Assembly (NCBI GenBank): GCA_902729315.2
Contig: LR746265.1
Span: 1,247,501-1,311,500, forward strand
Source of the DNA: Spirodela intermedia
Taxonomy: Eukaryota; Streptophyta; Magnoliopsida; Alismatales; Araceae
Length of the DNA stretch: 64,000 nt
Direction: 5' to 3'
A program made the position numbers and the translations under genes. The notes under the pieces were generated by a model that made no database searches, was not told the origin of the DNA, and saw nothing but the letters and a program-made list of their open reading frames with translations. The stretch's first letter is position 1. Each line of letters opens with the position of its first letter. Positions 12,813-24,800 of the stretch are shown here, in pieces.

Positions 12813-12877
12813 CTTTCCCAACCCTCACACACCGCCCTCCCCCTCTCTCTCTCTCTCGGTCTCTCTTTCTCTCAAGC

Positions 12878-13720
12878 ATGGAAGCTTGGGAGGAATTCAC
12901 GGCGGCGCCGAACAGCACCAGCAGCAGCAGCGAGAACAACAACGGGGAGTGCCCGCATGCCGTGGTGAAGGGGAGGAGGACGAAGCGGCAGAGGGTCCTC
13001 CAGTCGACGGCGGCGGCGTCTTCGGGGTCCTCGTCGAGTGGGGTTTCCGGCGAGGAGGAGGACCTTGCCCGGTGCCTCATCCTCCTCGCCAGAGGGGAAG
13101 GTATGGACAAGCAGGAAGCCAAGTCGGAGGAGGAAGGCATCGGTGGCAGCAGCGGCGGCGGCGGCGGCGGCGGCGGCGAGAAGTTCAGTAGCCGGAGGAT
13201 GGCGGAGGCGCCGACAACGACCAACGGGAAGGCGGGCTTCTACGTCTACGAGTGCAAGACCTGCAACAAGTGCTTCCCGTCGTTCCGGGCCCTCGGTGGG
13301 CACCGTTCCAGCCACAAGAAGCCCAAGATGGCTCAGGCGGCGGCAGCGATGATCGATGAGAAGGGAGAAATAGAGGAGAGGCTGCGGATGAATATCTTGT
13401 CCAGTCCCCAGATGGGCGCCAATTCCATCGTCAGCAGCAAGACGAGGGTGCACGAGTGCTCGATATGCGGGTTGGAGTTCTCCTCCGGGCAGGCCTTAGG
13501 CGGGCACATGAGGCGGCACAGGGCGGCGACGGCGGCGACGGCGGCGCCGGAGCCCCAGAAGCCCAAGAAGGAGAAGAGCATCCTCTCGCTGGATCTTAAT
13601 CTCCCCGCCCCCTCCGACGAAGAACGCGGGCATTTCCGCAATCCGCAACCGCCCTTGTCCTTCGCCGGCAAGCAACCTATCGTCTTCTCAACCTCCGCCT
13701 TGGTGGATTGCCATTACTGA
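12878..13720 (+). CDS. C2H2 zinc-finger transcriptional repressor, ZAT family
   Basis: Intronless, 280 residues, very GC-rich. Features in order: a Ser/Asn-rich start, a basic segment KGRRTKRQR (likely nuclear localisation), an L-box-like acidic/leucine segment EEEDLARCLILLARG, a Gly run, zinc finger 1 (YECKTCNKCFPSFRALGGH, about residue 124), zinc finger 2 (HECSICGLEFSSGQALGGH, about residue 192) and an EAR repression motif LDLNLP near residue 238. Two widely spaced plant-type fingers plus an EAR motif define the ZAT class, which represses stress-response genes. Finger 1 has SFRALGGH where the canonical DNA-contact motif is QALGGH; finger 2 is canonical. Which ZAT orthologue this is cannot be fixed by eye. 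Confidence 0.93.
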   Translation: MEAWEEFTAAPNSTSSSSENNNGECPHAVVKGRRTKRQRVLQSTAAASSGSSSSGVSGEEEDLARCLILLARGEGMDKQEAKSEEEGIGGSSGGGGGGGGEKFSSRRMAEAPTTTNGKAGFYVYECKTCNKCFPSFRALGGHRSSHKKPKMAQAAAAMIDEKGEIEERLRMNILSSPQMGANSIVSSKTRVHECSICGLEFSSGQALGGHMRRHRAATAATAAPEPQKPKKEKSILSLDLNLPAPSDEERGHFRNPQPPLSFAGKQPIVFSTSALVDCHY

Positions 13721-13958
13721 GAGGAACACATGAAACCAAACTCTCCGCTATCTCCCACCCCTTCTTCTCTCGACAGATCGAAGAACCCCCCCCTCCCGGG
13801 TTCCAGTGAATTATAGTCCATAACTCTCTATTGATTGTGATTATTTGGATTCTTTACACTTCAACCGCTTTCCTCGTTCTCCTCCGTCGGCCCTTCTGCT
13901 CATGTGAGGTGCCCCTTCCAGGTTGTCTCCATTATTCTTTAATTATTCTCCTCACAGA

Positions 13959-14039
13959 AGAAGAAGAAGAAGAAGAAGAAGAAGAAGAAGAAGAAGAAGA
14001 AGGTTTCTTCCTCATCTTCTCTACTATCACGAGCTCGCC

Positions 14040-14088
<49 letters not shown>
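13959..14088. repeat. (GAA)n and (GA)n microsatellites downstream of the ZAT-type gene
   Basis: A run of about 14 GAA triplets (13959-14000) and a (GA)n run (about 14052-14088) separated by about 50 bases, followed by a G-rich end. Frames through them give only poly-Glu or poly-Ser and are not genes. Confidence 0.93.
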
Positions 14089-14093
<5 letters not shown>

Positions 14094-17000
14094 GGGGAGA
14101 AATGGAGTAGCGTCTTCTTCTTCTCTCAGGGGAACGACGCCCTCCAGCCTTCTTCCTTCACGACATGCCAAGGAATAAAGTGCGCGGGTGGGGGGAAGAA
14201 GCCAGCCCAGTGGAGTGCGCTGCCCCGCTCACGGCATCCGTCGTCATACTTTGGAGTGGGCGGTCCGCTCGGATTGGTCAACGACTGCCACCTCGGTACA
14301 GCTCCCACTCAGTCGCCGCCAACGAGGGAGTTCTCTCAGAACACGCCTTCTTGTCTCTCCAAGCAAAGGATAATACAGTCGTCAACGTCACCGTATGAAG
14401 AGGCTGTCCACAGGGGCCATCCACAAGTCACGCTACATGGCGGTTCCTCCATTGTCCACGTGGCGTAGACTCTTCCACGTCACAATCCAAGTCCCTCCCT
14501 CCCTCTCTCTCTCTCACCCTTTGACCAACAACCTCAAGCTCACCTCCCTTCCCCTTCACACCACGGCTGATTGAGTATTTCTCCACGTGGTAATCATCTG
14601 TCTCTCTCTCTATGACTTGAGGCTGGGTAAGAGCCATGCGGTGAGGGGTGAATATTCTAGACTCTCTCCGGATCCAGCCTCGTTGAGCTAGGCGCATTGC
14701 GTTAAGGCACCGACATACAAACACGGACCGGAGGAAGAGGAGCTCCTCAAGCCAACGAATGAACGGACCATTTGTCAATTCTCCTACTTTCCACAGACAA
14801 ACAGCGATGGCCGACCGGTGTGGGGCGGAGAACTGCACCGGCGGCGCCGCCCCCAGGCCACCCAACGCTGCCCGTTCTTCTTCCTCTTCCACCGTAGACT
14901 TTTCTTTCGGCGCCCGCGTCCGCCGTGGCCGGCGGCGGCGTGTGACCCCGTCGTGCACTCCTGCGGTTGCAGATCCTCCGACGGCACGACGACAGCGGCC
15001 GGCGCCTCGTTTCTCGCCCGCCGCGTGCCGCGGGGAGGCGGCGGGGCTAGTCCAGGTCCGACCTCTCCGGCAGACATTACATATTCTATTCAAATATTTA
15101 CCGATGACAAAGTTCAATACAAATTATGCTCGAATCTTCATCTATCCAATAACTTAATACGCCATTAATGGGTTAAGCTCAAGTGTACATAGAATTTGCC
15201 GAGTGAGCGGTCTGTAATCGCGCTTTCAATCGGCAAAGTGGACGTCCAAAGGAGAGTTGCGCACGTCATTAAAGCTTGTGGATCCTTGCGTCCACTCAAT
15301 AATAAAAAATTAAAAATAGAACGAGTCATGGAGATAAATCCGTATTAAATAGGAGAAATAACCAAGCTCGTGTTCGTCGAGATCCGAAGTACCCATAGAT
15401 TTTCCCAAAGTGGGTATCATCACGAGCATCATCAGAGTTCAAGTGTCAAACGAGCGCGATAGTGTCGACACTGTGGAGCGCACTTGTTGGCGGAGATCCT
15501 AATGACCTTTGGCTGGATCAAAAGGCAGCCCCGGCGCCAACCTCGCCGCGGCGGCGCCACGGCGAGCCCCCACCCACCTCATCCGTAGTCCGTCCCATTA
15601 GTGTCAAGGGGCCCTGCTGCAGATCCCCACGAGTCAAATCCCAGGGCTCACCCACGTTAATCTTTATCACTGCAAATGATCTCATCAGATCCCGAGGTAG
15701 GCGTAGTAGCTCACGTCTTCCGTTGACCCTCTATGGGGTCCTAGACGCTGGCGGGAAACGGTTGACCTAGGTTTGGGCCTAAGCCAGAGAAGCTCACCTC
15801 CCGTAATGAGGACTGTAGAACGTACATACGTGGCCCGTTTTTATTTGGGCCGGACCGGCCCATTATTTTCACGGAAATCCTACTTCATATAGAAGTATTC
15901 TAAACAGTCAATTATCGTTGCTTTACAGTGGTTGTGGAGGTTCTTGCAGTCAATCTTCGGCGTTGTGGAGCTGCGGTTTGGCATATCTCAGATGGTGGAA
16001 CTACTTCAGATCATCTGTCAAAGTTGTCTTCAGCGCCGGGTGGATCATTGTTCTTCCAATGATAATCACCTCTCCCCGGCGGCGGTGGCCCACGCCGGAG
16101 TCCCACGGGGCGGCGGCGACAGCCTGGTGGAAGGAATCGGGGTGGGCTGGGGCCTACCGAATTAGGGAGAGAGGAACCATGTCGTTCACATGGAAGGGCT
16201 CCCCATTCTGCTGGTGATGTTCATGGGCGGCGGCGGATAGCGCTCTTTCCGCGACGGCGCCGGGAAGATTTTGGACGCTTCACCCACCTTTCTCTCCAGC
16301 CTTCCCTCCTCCCCCTTCCCTGAGGTCCGCCGTGTCACGATGCCTCGGCGGCTCTTGTTCAGGCGGCGCCCTTGACTCCGGCGGAGAAATAAAAAACCAA
16401 TCTGTCCTGTTCTAGGGATCGATTTACATTTATTAGGACTCATTTTTGGGGGAATATATTCGCCCCTGAATGGTTAGAACTCGACAAATATGACGAGTTG
16501 ATGTAATGCTGGATTCGCATCAGAGGAAGATGCTGGAGGAGATCCTCAGACGTGCGACACCATACTTGTCGGAGAACCCTCCGAAGTGAAGCTTTGGACC
16601 CTTTCAAACGGAATCTACTAATTAGCAGGCCCACGTATCAGCTTGTGCCCTGAAAACCCCAGCTGCCAAGGAAAATGTGCCAAAGACGGATGAAAAAGGA
16701 TTATTTTTAATCATATTCCTAGCAGGTTGACATGTAGTTGGGAGAGTAAACTTATAACTAGACAGATGTGCCGGTGGAGAAGATCAAAATCAAGTCTGAA
16801 AAGAACAAGATCTCATCTCCACTGGAGACAAGTATGGACTTCACCACACATCATCTTATTCTCTCTCTCTCTCTCTCTCTGGGAATACTTGGAGAGAAGA
16901 GCTGGGCCAACCTTAGGTCAGACCTGAGCTGCATAAGAATCCGCCTACATCCCATCTATTCGAGTTTTTTCTAGAAGAGGCCGAAGTTCGGGCCCTGTGA

Positions 17001-17964
17001 AAGGCACCCAGGCCCAAGCTGAGCCTGACGACTACCGTTGAAGGCCCTCTACATCTCGCTAATCTTCTTCCCTATACACGGTCCTTTCCTTCCTCTCAAA
17101 AGCCCTACGCTTCCTCCCTGATGACCACGAGATCCTTCCGAGACACGGTGAGAGAAGATGACAAACGGGGAGAAAGCCACGAATCGCCACTCAGTGGTGA
17201 TGACGGTTCAGCATGTGGGCTTTGTACCCTGTGGGTCACTCTCATAATTCAATCGGAGGAGGACCTTCGTGGGCACTACGCCTGCCACTCGGTGTACGGT
17301 TCGACAATAATACCCATGATCGATTCATAGGGAGGAGACCCATCTGGAATGGTGCGGTGGCGAGTCGGAAGCTCCGAGAGACCGGAGCCCACGGCTCGAC
17401 TCGGAAGGTTTGGTCGGCCGACCTTCGGAGGTCGCCCACCAAGGCGATGATTGGTTGAAGGCAGCCAACCAGGACAGAGTGGGCGACCATGACGGGTGAA
17501 GAGGTCGGCGGCCGCCCATCCTCACTCTCACCAGAACTAAGGGAAGAGGGTGCATTTTCTTGTCTTCAAGTCTCTCTATTTCCCTAGTAGTAGTCATTTT
17601 TCTGGTTCCTTATTTGCCTTCATGACTTTTGTCGAGATTACTGAAGAAAAGAGTCAATCAAATGCGTTAATTACCTTGCTCTTTGTCAAGTCTAATACGG
17701 TGGTCGAACGCATGCTAAGTTCTTGAATAATCCTATGCTTTCCAATTAATTCATGGCTTCCTCCAGAGTGATTCCGCTCTGAAGAGGACAAATTAGAGTG
17801 TTGTTGTTAAATAGAGGACCCGCTCACATTTAAATTCTGAGTTCGACCGAGTCAATTATTCAATAAAATATATGGTATAATTAATTCCATCGGTGGATAA
17901 GAGAGATTGGGAGATAACGGCGAGCAAGCTAAGTATGCCAGTTGGCAGCCTGCCGATTGGTCAG

Positions 17965-17972
17965 TATAAATA
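17965..17972 (+). promoter_or_regulatory. TATA box of the aquaporin gene
   Basis: TATAAATA is 135 bases before the ATG at 18107. The leader between them contains a (CT)n tract at 18026-18062, a frequent arrangement in strongly expressed plant genes. Confidence 0.75.
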
Positions 17973-18022
17973 GGATGAGAGCGAGTGTGGTGCCGAAGCC
18001 TGCGAGTAAGAAGTAGCGCTCC

Positions 18023-18064
<42 letters not shown>

Positions 18065-18106
18065 GCCCCAACATCTCCGTCGACTGCCCATAGGGGAAGG
18101 AACAAG

Positions 18107-18626
18107 ATGCCGATCTCACAGATTGCCGTCGGAGGGAGGGAGGAGGCGACCCACCCGGACGCCCTGAAGGCCGCCCTCGCGGAATTTCTCTCCACCCTAA
18201 TCTTCGTCTTTGCCGGCCAGGGCTCCGGCATGGCCTTCAGTACGTGAGACGGAACCTGCGGCCGCTGCCACCACCACCGAGACTCTGCTTCTTGTTCTTC
18301 TTGTTGTTCTTCTTCTTGTATCGTGACTTCGTGATGCCCACGCAGATAAGCTGACGAACGACGGATCGACGACACCGGCGGGGCTCGTGGCAGCCTCGCT
18401 TGCCCACGCCTTCGGCTTGTTCGTAGCCGTTTCCGTCGGCGCCAACATCTCCGGCGGCCACGTCAACCCCGCGGTCACCTTCGGTGCCTTCATCGGCGGC
18501 AACATCACACTTCTCCGCGGCATACTCTACTGGATCGCCCAGCTCCTCGGCTCCACCGTTGCCTGCCTCCTCCTTCGTTTCGCCACCGGTGGACTGGTCT
18601 GTCCTCACTCCTCTCTCTGCATCACT

Positions 18627-18669
<43 letters not shown>

Positions 18670-19066
18670 ATGACGTCGAAGTTGCATGGAGCAGGCCACG
18701 GGAACGTTCGGGCTGTCGTCAGGGGTGGGCGTGTGGAACGCGGTGGTGCTGGAGATTGTGATGACATTCGGGCTGGTCTACACAGTCTACGCCACGGCAA
18801 TCGACCCGAAGAGAGGCACCGTCGGCACCATCGCGCCCATAGCCATCGGCTTTATCGTCGGTGCCAACATCCTCGCTGGCGGCGCCTTCGATGGGGCCTC
18901 CATGAACCCCGCCGTCTCCTTCGGCCCGGCCCTCGTCAGCTGGGACTGGACCAACCACTGGATCTACTGGGTCGGCCCGCTCATCGGCGGCGGCATCGCC
19001 GGCCTCATCTACGAGTTCATCTTCATCTCCCAGACCCACGAGCCCGTCCCCTCCAGCGACTTCTGA
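18107..19066 (+). CDS. TIP1: Tonoplast intrinsic protein, TIP1 subfamily aquaporin
   Basis: Three exons (18107..18239, 18346..18596, 18695..19066) encode 251 residues, the usual TIP length. The protein begins [10 protein letters not shown], as TIP1 members do, and has the six-helix MIP fold with both NPA boxes: [11 protein letters not shown] (loop B) and [11 protein letters not shown] (loop E). Val after the second NPA, together with the helix-2 His in SLAHAFGLF, fits the TIP1 selectivity filter (His-Ile-Ala-Val in the family). It moves water, and in the family also small neutral solutes such as urea and peroxide, across the vacuolar membrane. Intron 2 is only 98 bases and mostly (CT)n. The stop follows an SDF C-terminus. 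The TIP1 call rests on the close match throughout; the paralogue number cannot be given. Confidence 0.96.
18630..18668. repeat. (CT)n microsatellite filling aquaporin intron 2
   Basis: About 39 bases of CT dinucleotides inside the 98-base intron 18597..18694, ending 26 bases before the 3' splice site. It probably serves as an extended polypyrimidine tract. Confidence 0.93.
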
Positions 19067-19886
19067 GAGGCCTGTGAACGCATGGCCTATCCCATTACCT
19101 TCTCTTCCCCCCTCTCCTTCGTGTAACTTGGTGCAGTCCCTTCTTCCCTCCCCCTCCCTGTAACTTCTCCTTGTTGCAGATCCTCCTTGCAGCTCGCCGG
19201 TGCAACCTGTCCATCCATTTGTGGCGGAATGATCTTCTGTTCATTTATCTCTGGACTAGGTCGATTTCGTTTCTTGTTTGACCTTTCGTTAATCTCCCAT
19301 CAAAATACGTCATGATCGTCGTCAACTCTCGGGATATCTCTGCCGGAGTCTGGCCAAGAAGACCACGGACATGGCCGTGATATCTTTTAGGTTTACATGG
19401 GGCACCTATGCCGTCTGCTTGAGGAGCACCTAGAAGGATGGGGAGAGGGCGCATTATTGAGCTCTCCCCATCGGTCGCTTTCTCTCGGTGCTGGATTCAC
19501 GTGTATGCGCAGCCATCTTCTTCCGTGCTCTCCTTTACAGGCGGTCCTCGAGCAGTAACTTCTGGTTGAGTGAGGGTAGTACTCCCTGGCGCGGCCGAGT
19601 AATAACCTCAGCGTGGGCGTCCATCTCCCACTTCCTTTAGCTAGTGCGGGTAGTAACTCCTCTACAACCCCGTGGAGTCGAGAGTCCTTCGAACGCTGGT
19701 CCCCCTCCCTTTCTCTCTCTCTCTCTATATGAATCTATCTCTATTTCCACGAATTTTCCAGCAGGGAAATGTGGTTTCCTTGTGCACTATCTCCATCGGC
19801 ACAGACTGGAGATGATCTCGGACGATCTTCGTTAATGAGGAGAAAGTCATAGAGAGAGATGTTGATTGAAGGGCGGATAGATAGGC

Positions 19887-19924
<38 letters not shown>

Positions 19925-20285
19925 GCACTGATCATATAACTGCAGTCAATGATCTGCAAAGCCCGTAAATAAAGCACCTCTGTCTCTCTCCCCTCCGTGC
20001 ATGAATGATGACACGGAAAACCGGCATCTCTAACATGCATCCAGAAATATTCCCGGAAATATTCTTTTCTGGAAACTCGAAGACAAATCTCTCCGGCGCC
20101 TGCTCCTTTCCTCGATCATTTTTTTTTTCTTTTTCATTTTAATCTCCGTCAAGCAGAACCGTCTCACTCCGGCCCACCGCCGCCCAACTGCTCCTCCGGC
20201 CAAGAACAGCCATCGCCGCAGATCGTAGGAAAACGAAAGGCCTAAACCGAGGAGGATACCCTTCAAAATAGAAAATAATATATAT

Positions 20286-20316
<31 letters not shown>

Positions 20317-21444
20317 TAGACCTATATTAGGGATGAGAGAAGATTGAGACGTCCCCGTCCCAATCAACAGGATAAACACAGGGAGGGGTTGCCGTGGCCG
20401 GCCAGCAGCAGGATAATAAAGGGAGTGGTTAGGTTACAAGCCTAAGCGGACAGCGCAGACGCAGTGTGACGTCTCGAGCATTCCAGTTCAGTCGCCACCG
20501 CGGTCGAGCGGGGGACCCTCTCCCGATAAGGATCTGTCTGTGTAGATCCCAGAGGATGACTCCGTCCCAGTGGATAAGATGGAGGAGACGAAGGTAAGCC
20601 AGGGCCTGTAGATCGATAAATAACTCCGGTGGGCCTGCAAACCTGGAACACGTTCTCCTCGACGAGCACAAGATATTTTATGTCAATAAAACATAGTATA
20701 ATATAAGATAAATCAGCAGTGAGCTAGATCGTAGAAGTCCAAGAGCATGAGAGTTTGAGAGTCTCATCTCCTCGGTTGAGCATGAGAATTCACAGCCTGT
20801 TTTCTGCTTCTTTGCCATGCTTTTTGTGGGTCTATAACTCAGCTTACTCCCCACTCTGTAGCCGAAGTACAGTCCTACTCAGTGGGGCGTAGATGATAAC
20901 TGGCTACTAGCTGACGATGGCTAAATTAGTCCCATATGTTTTTTAAACATATGATTTAATTGATTTCTTTTATCTTGGATTTCTATGCTTTCTTGGGCTA
21001 AACCACGATCAAAGAGGGCATCTTGAAGTAGAACACCTGCCATATCAAAGAGAATTTGTCACGATGATGGGAAATTCTGAAGATTTTAGCGTCGTAAGTT
21101 GATGGGTGTCTGGGGAAGTTTTCCTTCAGCGAGACTCATCTTAAAGAGGAATGAATACCCGAGACTCATCTTCCTTCAATAAATAGAGTAAGTCCGGAGC
21201 AATCCTTTTCTTGATCTTGACCTCAAGACTAAGTCCGAGCCTTCGCAACCATCTTTCACTGGTCGCCGGATCGTCTTGAACCCTCGAGAAACGTCCTACA
21301 GTAGGCCTCATCTACACCACACTGAATCCTAGATCAACCGAGAGAGAGAAGGGGATGGGAGGGGGGAGGGGAGAGAAAGAGAGAGATAGGGAGAGGGAGA
21401 GGGAGAGGAGGGAGAGAGAGAGGGGAGAGGGAGAGGGAGAGGGA

Positions 21445-21518
<74 letters not shown>

Positions 21519-21833
21519 CTAGCTGGGTTACCCAGTCCATCAGTGCCCCCTCTGAAAATCTTCTCAATTTGAATTTTTAATTTGGTTTTTCATTAGTCGA
21601 TTCAAGTGAGGGAAACTTCTCTGTCGAGTCCGGGAGAAGAGACGTTCATGCGATGAACCTTCTTTCGGGCACACCACCCCCCACTAACATAACCAAGGGA
21701 ATTTCTCCATCCACCAGCAAACAAATCTCTACACAAATAAAAACCCCTTTACATGATAAAGATGAGAGATTACAGAGAAGCAGCATCCGTGCCAGCGGCC
21801 GAACAGGTTCCTCCTGTGCACTCATCTTTCTCT
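19067..21833. other. Spacer between the aquaporin and RABC genes (convergent 3' ends)
   Basis: No gene recognised. It contains (GA)n runs at 19892-19922, 20289-20316 and the long block at 21340-21518. The sequence 20850-21300 has no recognisable coding content and may be old transposon debris. Confidence 0.6.
21340..21518. repeat. Long compound (GA)n / (GGGAGA)n repeat
   Basis: About 180 bases made only of GA dinucleotides and GGGAGA hexamers, purine on the plus strand throughout. It lies about 320 bases beyond the stop codon of the RABC gene. It is the longest simple repeat in the window and a candidate for triplex or other non-B DNA. Confidence 0.93.
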
Positions 21834-24800
21834 TCAGAGGAAAGAACAGCAGCCGCCGCCCGGACTTGCATTGTACTCTGGTTTCTGTTTGAAACTAGTC
21901 CTCTTCACAGCCGCAGATCCTTCTACCAGAAGACTAGGGACCTCCAGAATCTGCAAGGTTTCTCATGCCAGCATGGTGAGGAAACGAAGACGAAGTCTCC
22001 CAGTCTCCACTAACGAAGCTGAATTCTTTAAAAGCTACTTTCTTTCAAAGCAGGTTACAGCGAGTAAAAATCAGCTCTCCAAGTGAAACCCAGGCACAAA
22101 AACAGAGGCCGCGTGTTTGAAAACAAAACCACGTTCCAAATCTCTCAAAAATATATGAGAATCTCCTCCTCGACAAGAAGAAAAAGTTTTGCCCACTCTT
22201 TCACCTTTGAATAAATGAAGAGACAAACCCCAACTGACACGTATGGATATGGAATTGGTTCTCTCATTCTAATCCTAGCATGAACGGATATATCAAGTCC
22301 TCTGAATAAGATATGGACCCAAGATTGGAAGGATGCCATCTACAACATAATGGGATTGCTCAAATGGCAGAAGAGAGGCAATATATTGTTTCAGGTTTAA
22401 GAAAAATAAATAAATTCTTACACCTTCAAAAAGTTCAGGTACAAATAGTTGCGTTCAAAGCATCATCTTATTTTTTTTAATTTCCGTAAAATATCGTTCT
22501 TGATTTCTACTCTGACCCTCCCATCCCAATTGTTGGAGAAGGTGAATTCAAAAATGCTTTTATAAAAAAATAAATAAGTTTTTAAAAAGTAATGGCCACT
22601 GTTCATTACTGTATCTTAGTCTCCCCTTCCTTATAGGCTATATAAAAAACAAAGCATATAAATGATACGACAGAAGCAGAAATTAATCGTCTGAGCATCA
22701 GATCACCCCTATGCACTACGAATTCTGGGAAGAACCAAGAATCCAGAGTTGAGGGGGGACGTTGAAGCCTGTCTTTTTCATTCCCCACTCAGAAAGTTTC
22801 TTCCTTTGGTTGGAAGGTTTAGGTCTCTTAATAAATCCTGAGGATATCTATCTTCATCATTATTTTAACTATCGTTTTCGTTTTAGCATATTTATTAATC
22901 TTGCTACCCGTATGCCAATTATTCCAGGTATCAATTTTGATTTTTTTCTAAAACTGAACTAGAGACTTCTACAATCAGTAATGAACCATTTGAGAATCGA
23001 CTTGCTACGTATCAGTACTGTAACATGACTAAATCACTGCCCTTGATTACTCATACTGTGTATCAAATCCAATATTTGCAAAATCAAGAAATACTTTCTG
23101 GAGATGTACCTTTAGTGCAAGCTCTTCAAAACACTTCCCTGTATTTTCTCCTGTTTTTGCACTGCATTCAAGAAATACACATCCATATTGGGATGCAAGT
23201 GAGATTCCTTCATCTCTCGACACCATTCTTTCGCTTTCCTGAGATAACACATGAAGCTGAGTGGTCATTATACTACATTACTACATCCAAATGCCACAAA
23301 AAATCTTTTAAGGCATAGGAAAAACCAATCATGAATGCGTATTAGCTGAGTTATCATAGAAATTAGTACTTAAGCTCGTAAAAATAAAAATGAAAAACAG
23401 GGTGAGTAAACTCCCTCTAGTTAAAATATATCATATTCAGATATAGATTTAGCACTACAAAATAAATTCAATTGCATTAATGACTGTTTGGCGCAGAGAA
23501 CTACTTGAGACAACTCAACACGAATCTAGTTATTTGCTCATGAGTCTGATACTTGACACACTAGGATGAATGGAGTTACATAGATAAGGCTTTTTCAAAG
23601 ACACTAGGATGAATGGAGTTACACTAGGACCTCGCACATTGACTTTCACCAGTCAACGCCAGGGTGTGTAATTTTGTTAGGTACTTGGTATTTCAACTTT
23701 TTAACTTTCTGAGGTTACCAAATATTTAGATGGTCAATGATCCAATTAGCTAAATGAGGATCTTACTGGTTCTTGGATACCAATTTCATGACTCTTAGCT
23801 TACACCTTACACAATCCCCTCCAGATGAAAAGGTCACCCCAGTTGATTGATACTTCTATAAAAAAAATGCACATAAATCTTCAATAGTAAGTTCCTTTAA
23901 AGTACAGAAAATATGTGATTGATTAATCAATTTGAAATGAGCTCCGTATGTAAACGATGAGGTTAGTGTACTTTCTTGCCCTTGTTCACATTATGAAGTG
24001 TTTGGAGGAGTTTTCTCACTGTAATGGGCATAAAATATTCTTCACTTCTATCGGTCACTGACAACTAAAGCATGGGGTCTGAAGAATCTCATAAGAGATC
24101 CCCGCACCGGTTAAATACCCTAATTCCTCCATGACAATTCGTAAGTCCAACCAGAAACTTAGAGTTGGAAAAGCTCTATTGTCCTACAAGAGAAAATCAA
24201 TCGTACAAAGCTGTTTGAAAAATAAACACGTTACTTTACTTTTATCTTCCTTTGTCTGGAGAATAATAGAATAGGTTCTAGCACCAACTGCGAAGTCAAT
24301 GCCAAAGCAATTTTTTGATACTGAAGACAAGAAGCAAGTCGTAATAATTATGATGTTGAGGCATGATGATGATAAGGGAAGCGATAGGGAAACTCAGGCA
24401 CTCATAGTATGTGATTTCAATTGTATGACGCTTCGTTTGGGGTTGCCTCAGTGAAGGGTTGATTCCCAGGCTAAAAAGTAACCTTTTGATGGGGGTGATC
24501 ACAAGCAAATACTAGAGAAGAGAATGAACATCATGCCGTCACATAGTTTATGATAATTATTATCCGCAGAAAGCCAACAATAGTGGGCTGATGTTGGGAA
24601 GGAAGGAACGAGGACTACGTTGCAGGTGTTAAGCCCTCAAGGTTAGACATGCATTTCTAGGTGAAAAAGAATGGTTCGGTTTGTTTCACTCTCTGACTTT
24701 GGATAGACATCTCTTAAACATGATCAACAAGATTTCAGGACGTTCATTTTTCACCCAAATCAGATGCTTCCCGATGATTCCTGGTGATTTCTGCTGTCTT

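Larger units (their letters stand above)
11417..12877. other. Spacer between the ankyrin and ZAT-type genes
   Basis: No gene recognised. It contains CT/GA-rich runs (11827-11846, 12150-12172, 12219-12258), a diverged two-unit duplication (separate entry) and the promoter and leader of the zinc-finger gene, including a CT-rich leader at 12843-12873. Confidence 0.65.
13721..18106. other. 4.4-kb spacer between the ZAT-type and aquaporin genes
   Basis: No recognisable gene. It holds a (GAA)n run (13959-14000), a (GA)n run (14052-14088), GC-rich patches at 14780-15070 and 15930-16160 with open frames on both strands but no family I recognise, a short (CT)n run at 16861-16880, and the aquaporin promoter at the right end. 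The frame at 15932-16165 (77 residues) has a natural-looking start and stop but no visible domain. Confidence 0.55.

Noticed and set aside
12872-13453. Long minus-strand frames opposite the ZAT-type gene (up to 193 residues)
   Set aside because: Composition is the mirror of GC-rich third positions in the sense gene; no domain, and the sense strand has two clear zinc fingers and an EAR motif.
13932-14171. Poly-Ser and poly-Glu frames after the ZAT-type gene
   Set aside because: They arise from (GAA)n and (GA)n microsatellites.
14759-15168. GC-rich overlapping frames on both strands (up to 229 residues)
   Set aside because: No recognisable domain in any frame, several frames are equally open, and there is no clear splice continuation; high GC alone explains open frames.
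15932-16165. 77-residue frame starting MWRFLQSIFGVVELRFG
   Set aside because: The start looks natural but there is no family match, and the second half turns into Gly/Ala-rich GC noise; support is too weak for a gene call.
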